Positions 57,786-64,000 of a stretch of DNA of 64,000 nucleotides are shown here, one piece after another. The notes below the pieces were generated by a model, which was given only the letters and a program-made list of their open reading frames with translations, had not been told where the DNA came from and ran no database searches. Both the position numbers and the translations under genes were made by a program. Each line of letters starts with the position of its first letter. Position 1 is the first letter of the stretch. The DNA comes from Flavisphingomonas formosensis (lineage in GTDB: Bacteria; Pseudomonadota; Alphaproteobacteria; Sphingomonadales; Sphingomonadaceae): the NCBI RefSeq assembly GCF_009755815.1, contig NZ_WRPK01000009.1, positions 1 through 64,000 of the forward strand. Reading direction: 5' to 3'.

Positions 57786-58949
57786 TTGGCTGCGTTCGAT
57801 CTGCCGCGCCCGGCTTTCATGGACAGCGAGGAACTGCGCATGTTCGAGGATGCGGTCGACCGCTTCCTGGACGATCATGCCTCGCCGGCCGAGACCGCGC
57901 GCTGGCGCGAGGAAGGGGCGGTGGATCGCGAGACGTGGCGCGCTGCCGGTCGTGCCGGGCTGCTCGGGCTGTGCGTGCCCGAAGCCTATGGCGGGCCGGG
58001 CGTGGATTTCCGCTACGACGCGGTGCTGATGGAACGGCAGGGGCTCAAGAACGCGCTCGGCTTCGCCCTGTCGCTGCACAATGCCGTCGTCGCGCCCTAT
58101 CTGGTCGACTATGCCTCGGAGGAGCAGAAGGCCCGCTGGCTACCGGGCGTAGTGAGCGGCGAGACGATCCTGGCGGTTGCGATGAGCGAGCCCGCTGCGG
58201 GCTCCGACCTGCAGGGCATGCGCACTATCGCGCGGCGCGACGGCGACCATTATGTCCTCAACGGCCAGAAGACGTTCATCTCGAACGGGCTGCACGGTAC
58301 GCTGATCGTCGTGGCCGCCAAGACCGATCCCGGCGCGGGCGCGAAGGGCATCTCGCTCTTCGCGGTGGAGACTGACAAGGTCGACGGCTTCGCGCGGGGG
58401 CGGCTGCTCGACAAGCTGGGGCAGGAGGGGCGCGACACCGCCGAAATCTTCTTCAACGACATGCGCGTGCCCGCCGAGAATCTGCTTGGCGGCACGGAAG
58501 GCCGCGGCTTCGCCATGCTGATGGAAAAGCTGCCGCAGGAGCGGCTGGTCATCGCCTGGCAGGCGATCGGCATGATCGAGGCGGCGCTGACGGTGACGCT
58601 GGATTATGTGCGGGACCGCAAGATCTTCGGGAAGACGCTGTTCGACATCCAGAACACGCAGTTCAAGCTCGCCGAATGCAAGACCCAGGCGACGGTGGCG
58701 AAGACCTTCCTCTATCATTGCACGGACATGTTGCTCCAGAACAAGCTGGACGCGGCGACCGCATCGATGGCGAAGCTGTTCGTGACCGAGGCGCAGGCGA
58801 AGATCGTCGACGAATGCCTGCAGCTATTCGGCGGATATGGCTATATGCTCGAATATCCGATCGCCGAAATGTATAAGGATGCACGCGCCTATCGCATCTA
58901 TGGCGGTGCCAGCGAGATCATGAAGCTGTTGATCGCGCGCTCGCTCTGA
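57786..58949 (+). CDS. Acyl-CoA dehydrogenase, long-chain type with altered active site
   Basis: 387-residue acyl-CoA dehydrogenase close to long-chain enzymes. Segments are GLCVPEAYGGPGVDFRYDAV, VAMSEPAAGSDLQGMRTIAR, the FAD-dimer helix DRKIFGKTLFDIQNTQFKLA and RIYGGASEIMKLLIARSL. At the position where long-chain enzymes have their catalytic Glu (FEET-type helix) this protein reads LTVTLDYV (Thr269 to Thr271), and the medium-chain Glu position is Gly. The start is TTG 57786, with GGAGGGG 7 bases before; ATG 57819 is the alternative. First gene of the plus-strand run to the edge. Confidence 0.87.
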   Translation: MAAFDLPRPAFMDSEELRMFEDAVDRFLDDHASPAETARWREEGAVDRETWRAAGRAGLLGLCVPEAYGGPGVDFRYDAVLMERQGLKNALGFALSLHNAVVAPYLVDYASEEQKARWLPGVVSGETILAVAMSEPAAGSDLQGMRTIARRDGDHYVLNGQKTFISNGLHGTLIVVAAKTDPGAGAKGISLFAVETDKVDGFARGRLLDKLGQEGRDTAEIFFNDMRVPAENLLGGTEGRGFAMLMEKLPQERLVIAWQAIGMIEAALTVTLDYVRDRKIFGKTLFDIQNTQFKLAECKTQATVAKTFLYHCTDMLLQNKLDAATASMAKLFVTEAQAKIVDECLQLFGGYGYMLEYPIAEMYKDARAYRIYGGASEIMKLLIARSL

Positions 58950-58983
58950 GTAGCGCTTGGCAATGATCAGGGAAAGGATTGGA

Positions 58984-59742
58984 ATGGCCGTCGGGTTCGA
59001 AGTGGATGCAGGCGTCGCGATCATCACGCTCAACCGGCCGGAGGCGAAGAACGCGGTCGATCGCGAGACAGCCGAAGCGGTCGGCGCCGCGGTCGAGCGG
59101 ATCAACGCCGATCCGGACATCCGCGTCGCCGTGCTGACCGGCGCGGGCGGCACTTTTTGCGCGGGCATGGACCTCAAGGCCTTCCTGCGCGGCGAGGTGG
59201 TGAGGATGCCCGGCACCGGCTTCGCGGGCATGGCGCAGGCGAAGCTCGCCAAGCCGTTCATCGCCGCGGTGGAGGGTTATGCGCTCGCCGGCGGGTGCGA
59301 GCTGGCGCTGGCCTGCGACATGGTGGTCGCGGCTGAGAGCGCGAAGTTCGGGCTGAGCGAGGTCAAGCGCGGACTGGTGGCGAATGCGGGCGGGCTTGTC
59401 CGCCTGCCGCGGCAGATCCCGATCAAGATCGCGACCGAGATGGTGCTGATCGGCGACATGATGCCGGCCGCGACGCTCGCCGCGCATGGCCTCGTCAATC
59501 GCGTCGTGCCGACCGGCGAGGCGCTGGCGACCGCGATCGAGATGGCGTGCAAGATCGCCGCCAACGGGCCGCTCGCGGTGGCGGTCAGCCGGCGTGTGCT
59601 GAGCGAGAGCCTCGAATGGCCGGTGGACGAATTGTTCGAACGCCAGAACGTGCTGACCGCCCCCGTCTTCGCCTCGGCCGATGCCAAGGAGGGCGCGGCG
59701 GCCTTCGCCGAGAAGCGCGCGCCCGTCTGGCGCGGCGAATAG
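58984..59742 (+). CDS. Enoyl-CoA hydratase
   Basis: 252-residue crotonase-fold hydratase of the EchA6/EchA type. Segments are GAGGTFCAGMDLKAFLRGEV and VEGYALAGGCELALACDMVV (oxyanion hole), then FGLSEVKRGLVANAGGLVRL, with Glu at the first catalytic position and Ala-Asn-Ala at the second. The C terminus EGAAAFAEKRAPVWRGE is typical. ATG 58984 has AAGGA at good spacing. It follows the dehydrogenase by 34 bases and precedes the ligase by 8 bases, a compact beta-oxidation operon. Confidence 0.88.
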   Translation: MAVGFEVDAGVAIITLNRPEAKNAVDRETAEAVGAAVERINADPDIRVAVLTGAGGTFCAGMDLKAFLRGEVVRMPGTGFAGMAQAKLAKPFIAAVEGYALAGGCELALACDMVVAAESAKFGLSEVKRGLVANAGGLVRLPRQIPIKIATEMVLIGDMMPAATLAAHGLVNRVVPTGEALATAIEMACKIAANGPLAVAVSRRVLSESLEWPVDELFERQNVLTAPVFASADAKEGAAAFAEKRAPVWRGE

Positions 59743-59750
59743 GCCAGTCG

Positions 59751-61295
59751 ATGTCTGCCGCCGCGCCGCCGATCGACCATGATCGCCTGCGCACGCTGTG
59801 GGATGTGCTGGCGTGGCACGCGCAGGCTACGCCGGACGCGGTCGCACTCGATTTCGAGGGGCGGCAGACCGGTTATGCCGCGCTTCGCAACGCGTCGAGC
59901 GGCCTTGCCGGCGCCCTGGCCAGGGAGGGCGTGCGGCGCGGCGAGCGGGTCGCCTACCTCGGCAAGAACAGCGACGTCTATTTCGTCCTGCTCTACGCGC
60001 TCGCGCGGCTCGGCGCGGTGCTCGTTCCGCTCAACTGGCGGCTGGCCAAGGAGGAATGGGAATTCATCCTCGCGGATTCCGGTGCGGTCGCCTTGTTCAG
60101 CGACGAGAGTTTTGCCGACGCGGCGCGTGCGCTGCGGGCCGATGCCCGGCTGCTCGGCTGGGCGCGGCACGATCCGGCGCTGGCCGACGCGCCGCTGCCC
60201 GATGCCGACGATATAGTATTCCAGGTCTATACGTCGGGAACGACCGGGCGGCCCAAGGGCGCGATGCTCAGCCACCGCAACATGCTGGCGCTGCGCGCGC
60301 CGGGCTATCGTGCGGGGCTCCCCTGGTTTCCGGGGCGGACGGATACCACGCTCGCCATCCTGCCGGTCGCGCATATCGCGGGTACGGCCTATGCGCTGTT
60401 CGGCCTCTATGGCGGCGGGCGCATCGTCATCGGGCGGGAATTCTCGCCGGCGCTGACCCTGGAGCTGATCGCGCGCCAGCATGTATCGCACATGCTGCTC
60501 GCGCCCGCGGCGATGCGGCAGATCCTCGATCATCCGGCGGCAGGAGCGACCGATCTCTCTTCGTTGCGCGTCATCACCTATGGCGCATCGCCCATCCCCG
60601 AGGAGCTGCTGCGACGCGCGCTCGCCACCTTCGGCTGCGGCTTCGTCCAGATGTACGGGATGAGCGAGGCGGCGGGCGGGGTCGTGGCGCTGTCGCCCGA
60701 GGATCATCTTTCGGGCATTGCCGATCGCCTGCGCTCGGCCGGCCGCGCCATGCCCGGCGTCGAGGTTGCGATCCTGGACGAGGCGGGGCGCATCGCGCCG
60801 ACGGGTGGGCCGGGCGAGATCCTCATCCGCTCGGCCGCGGTGATGCCGGGCTATTGGCGCCTGCCGGAGGCGACGGCCGCGGCGATCACGCCCGAGGGCT
60901 GGCTGCGCACCGGCGATGTCGGCCGGATCGATGCCGAAGGCTATGTCTATGTGCTCGACCGGACCAAGGACATGATCGTCTCGGGCGGCGAGAATATTTA
61001 TCCGGCCGAGGTCGAGAATGCGATCTTCGGCCATCCCGACGTCGCCGACGTGGCGGTGATCGGTGTGCCTTCGCAATGCTGGGGCGAGGAGGTGATGGCG
61101 ATCGTCGTGCCGCGGGAGGGGAGCGCGCCGACGCTTGAGACGATCGCGGCGTGGGCTCGGCAGCGTATCGCCGGGTTCAAAGTGCCTCGGCAGCTTGCGC
61201 TTGTCGCGGAGCTGCCGCGCAATGCAGGGCAGAAGGTACTGCGACGGGAGCTGCGTGAACCCTATTGGCGGGGGGTGGACCGGCGGGTGAATTGA
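59751..61295 (+). CDS. AMP-dependent acyl-CoA ligase
   Basis: 514-residue acyl-CoA synthetase of the ANL superfamily that activates a carboxylic acid with ATP and CoA. Motifs are YTSGTTGRPKGAMLSHRNM (from residue 160), YGMSEAAGGV, GWLRTGDVGRIDAEGYVYVLDRTKD and the catalytic Lys495 in NAGQKVLRRELR. It resembles the FadD3/FadD17 and cyclohexanecarboxylate ligases. It is the only CoA ligase in the window and probably performs the entry step for the substrate or an intermediate. Confidence 0.91.
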   Translation: MSAAAPPIDHDRLRTLWDVLAWHAQATPDAVALDFEGRQTGYAALRNASSGLAGALAREGVRRGERVAYLGKNSDVYFVLLYALARLGAVLVPLNWRLAKEEWEFILADSGAVALFSDESFADAARALRADARLLGWARHDPALADAPLPDADDIVFQVYTSGTTGRPKGAMLSHRNMLALRAPGYRAGLPWFPGRTDTTLAILPVAHIAGTAYALFGLYGGGRIVIGREFSPALTLELIARQHVSHMLLAPAAMRQILDHPAAGATDLSSLRVITYGASPIPEELLRRALATFGCGFVQMYGMSEAAGGVVALSPEDHLSGIADRLRSAGRAMPGVEVAILDEAGRIAPTGGPGEILIRSAAVMPGYWRLPEATAAAITPEGWLRTGDVGRIDAEGYVYVLDRTKDMIVSGGENIYPAEVENAIFGHPDVADVAVIGVPSQCWGEEVMAIVVPREGSAPTLETIAAWARQRIAGFKVPRQLALVAELPRNAGQKVLRRELREPYWRGVDRRVN

Positions 61296-61392
61296 GGTTT
61301 ATTCACCCCCGCTTTGCCTCTACTTGCAGCGGCCGTTGCCTTGCCCGCCCGCATAGTTCTGTGCGCCAGCCAAGCCCGCTAGGGGTTGGACG

Positions 61393-62580
61393 ATGGAAAC
61401 GACCAACCTCTCCCAGACCGCCGACCAGCGCCGTTCACGCGAGCCGCTGTACCAGCCGCTGACGATCCGCGGCATGACGCTGTGCAATCGCGTCGTGATG
61501 GCGCCGATGACGCGCGGCTTCAGCCCGGACGGCATTCCCGGTGCGGACGTGGCGGCCTATTATCGCCGCCGTGCCGAGGGGCATTGCGGGCTGATCGTGA
61601 CCGAGGGTGTCGCGATCGACGATCCCGCGGCGCTCGGCGATGCCGGCCTCGACGAGAAGGACGTGCCCCTGCTCGCAGGCGATGCGCCGCTCGCCGGCTG
61701 GCGCGAGGTGGTGAAGGGCGTGCACGCGGCGGGCGGCCGCATCGTCGCCCAGCTCTGGCACCAGGGCGTGCTGCGCAAGCCCGGGACGGGAACCCATCCC
61801 GAGGAGCCGACGATCAGCCCTTCCGGCATCTGGGGCCCGCTCGGCCGCATGACCTCGATCGCGGCGGACAAGATCCCAGCCGATCCCAAGGTTGGCGAAC
61901 CGATGAGCGAGGAGCGGATCGAACAGGCGATCGATGCCTTCGTGCGCTGCGCGCGCAATGCGATCGACGTTGGCTTCGACGGCATCGCGCTGCATGGCGG
62001 CCATGGCTATCTGATCGACAATTTCCTGTGGGAAGGCACCAACCAGCGTGACGATCGCTGGGGCGGGGACCGCGTCCGCCGCACCGCCTTCGCGGTCGAG
62101 ATCGTCCGCCGGATCCGTGCCGCGATCGGCGAGGACCGTCCGATCCTGTTCCGCTTCTCGCAATGGAAGCAGCAGGATTTTCGCGCGACCCTGGCCGACA
62201 CGCCCGAGGAGCTGGCCGAGATATTGTGCCCGCTCGCCGATGCCGGCGTGGACGTGTTCGATGCCAGCGTGCGCTATTTCAACCGCGCCGCCTTCGAGGG
62301 ATCGCCGCTCAGCCTCGCCGGCTGGGCGCGCAAGGTCACCGGCAAGCTCTCGATGGCGGTCGGCGGCGTCGGGATCAACCAAGGCGTCTACGATACAGGC
62401 AAGAAGGCGGCGGCGGTCGACAATGTCGAGCTGCTGCTCGACCGGTTCGAGGCGGGCGAGTTCGATCTCGTCGCAGTCGGGCGCGCGATGCTCGGCGATC
62501 CGCATTGGGCGCGCAAGTCACGGCAGGGTGAAGCGATCCGCGCCTATGACGCGGAAGTCGATCTTCGCACCCTGACGTAA
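61393..62580 (+). CDS. Old Yellow Enzyme-family NADH:flavin oxidoreductase
   Basis: 395-residue FMN-dependent ene-reductase, paralogous to the gene at 13017. Marks are NRVVMAPMTRGFSPDGIPGA, then AQLWHQGVLRKPGTGTHPEE, the active-site LHGGHGYLIDNFLWEGTNQR and EFDLVAVGRAMLGDPHWA. Both share PGADVAAYYRRRAEG. ATG 61393 follows a weak ribosome site. It lies between the ligase and thiolase genes, which suggests reduction of an enoyl or enone intermediate. Confidence 0.88.
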   Translation: METTNLSQTADQRRSREPLYQPLTIRGMTLCNRVVMAPMTRGFSPDGIPGADVAAYYRRRAEGHCGLIVTEGVAIDDPAALGDAGLDEKDVPLLAGDAPLAGWREVVKGVHAAGGRIVAQLWHQGVLRKPGTGTHPEEPTISPSGIWGPLGRMTSIAADKIPADPKVGEPMSEERIEQAIDAFVRCARNAIDVGFDGIALHGGHGYLIDNFLWEGTNQRDDRWGGDRVRRTAFAVEIVRRIRAAIGEDRPILFRFSQWKQQDFRATLADTPEELAEILCPLADAGVDVFDASVRYFNRAAFEGSPLSLAGWARKVTGKLSMAVGGVGINQGVYDTGKKAAAVDNVELLLDRFEAGEFDLVAVGRAMLGDPHWARKSRQGEAIRAYDAEVDLRTLT

Positions 62581-62703
62581 TGCGGATTGCTTGGCGGAGA
62601 ACTGTTGGGGTTCGCCCTTGCTCCGCCGTCCGGCCGGCCCGACCAGATGAACCATATTCGCCCGGGCCGATGACGGTCAGGGCCTCCAACGCTGGAAGAC
62701 CTG

Positions 62704-63885
<1,182 letters not shown>

Positions 63886-63897
63886 AGGGACAGGGGC

Positions 63898-64000
63898 ATG
63901 AAGATCGAAGGTATCGTCGCGGTCGTTACCGGCGGCGCTTCCGGACTGGGACGGGCGAGCGCGGAGCGGCTGGTGGCGCAGGGCGCCAAGGTCGTGATCG
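63898..64000 (+). CDS. Short-chain dehydrogenase, cut by the window edge
   Basis: Only the first 34 codons are present. [20 protein letters not shown] carries the intact TGxxxGLG cofactor motif of an SDR, and the start resembles 17-beta-hydroxysteroid dehydrogenase type 10/3-hydroxyacyl-CoA dehydrogenases. AGGGACAGG precedes the ATG. Next to a thiolase, a 3-hydroxyacyl-CoA dehydrogenase would be the expected step, but the remainder is not visible. Confidence 0.75.
   Translation, partial: MKIEGIVAVVTGGASGLGRASAERLVAQGAKVVI

Overview
The window looks like chromosome from a high-GC alphaproteobacterium, most probably a sphingomonad (order Sphingomonadales). The grounds are a remnant of a trb-type integrative conjugative element (ICE) with DUF736 and DUF2274 genes, TonB-dependent receptors beside catabolic operons, tightly overlapping ATGA/GTGA/TGATG gene junctions, and intergenic palindromes of the CGTTCGTCCCGAGCG type. 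Taxonomy is inferred from gene content only. I saw no rRNA, tRNA or CRISPR array.

Positions 1-8350 are a decayed mobile region. It holds an IS481-type transposase, small remnants, a HigB-HigA toxin-antitoxin operon with a palindromic operator, and an ICE scar. In the scar, a 5' fragment of a DUF736 gene and the 3' end of trbI are brought together by an IS256-type element, so the conjugation genes normally found between them are gone. The IS256-type element is itself interrupted by an IS110/IS1111-type element. DUF2274, an excisionase-like helix-turn-helix gene and a nonsense-mutated, 5'-truncated tyrosine integrase follow.

From about 8370 to the right edge nearly every gene suits catabolism of a hydrophobic, probably alicyclic or branched carboxylic acid. 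The genes include six acyl-CoA dehydrogenase-fold proteins, four intact enoyl-CoA hydratases and one remnant, and an AMP-dependent acyl-CoA ligase. There are also a CaiB/BaiF racemase or transferase, a 2-oxoacid:ferredoxin oxidoreductase, a thiolase, and a DUF35/thiolase-like pair resembling the steroid side-chain aldolases. Redox genes are three Old Yellow Enzyme-type reductases, a 3-ketosteroid-dehydrogenase-like flavoprotein, five short-chain dehydrogenases, a PQQ alcohol dehydrogenase and a luciferase-like monooxygenase. Uptake is covered by two TonB-dependent receptors and two MFS transporters; regulators are one AraC and one IclR protein. Steroid, bile-acid or terpenoid-like substrates fit, but none is proven.

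The layout is a series of short operons. Minus strand: 8374-14207; 14343-15910; 15972-19506; 19737-23182; araC 23294-24319; two acyl-CoA dehydrogenases 24830-26976 divergent from iclR. Plus strand: iclR/SnoaL 27245-28491. Minus: 28654-30563. Plus: 30798-34277 and 35459-40777 (MFS, kinase, CrtC-like, DUF35, thiolase-like). Minus: 40955-41761. Plus: a kinase/acyl-CoA dehydrogenase pair 41883-44204 and a receptor 44345-46777. Minus: 46917-52348 and 53462-57546, separated by a plus-strand SDR. Plus: 57786 to the edge (beta-oxidation genes).

The most promising under-described theme is aminoglycoside-phosphotransferase-fold (APH) kinases in three settings. Two sit beside CrtC/AttH-like double-lipocalin proteins, one of those kinases lacking its catalytic HGD motif. 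The third sits immediately before an acyl-CoA dehydrogenase, the split counterpart of the ACAD10/ACAD11 fusion and of LvaA/LvaC. A kinase-assisted route for removing hydroxyl groups from hydroxyacyl-CoAs is a reasonable hypothesis for the region.
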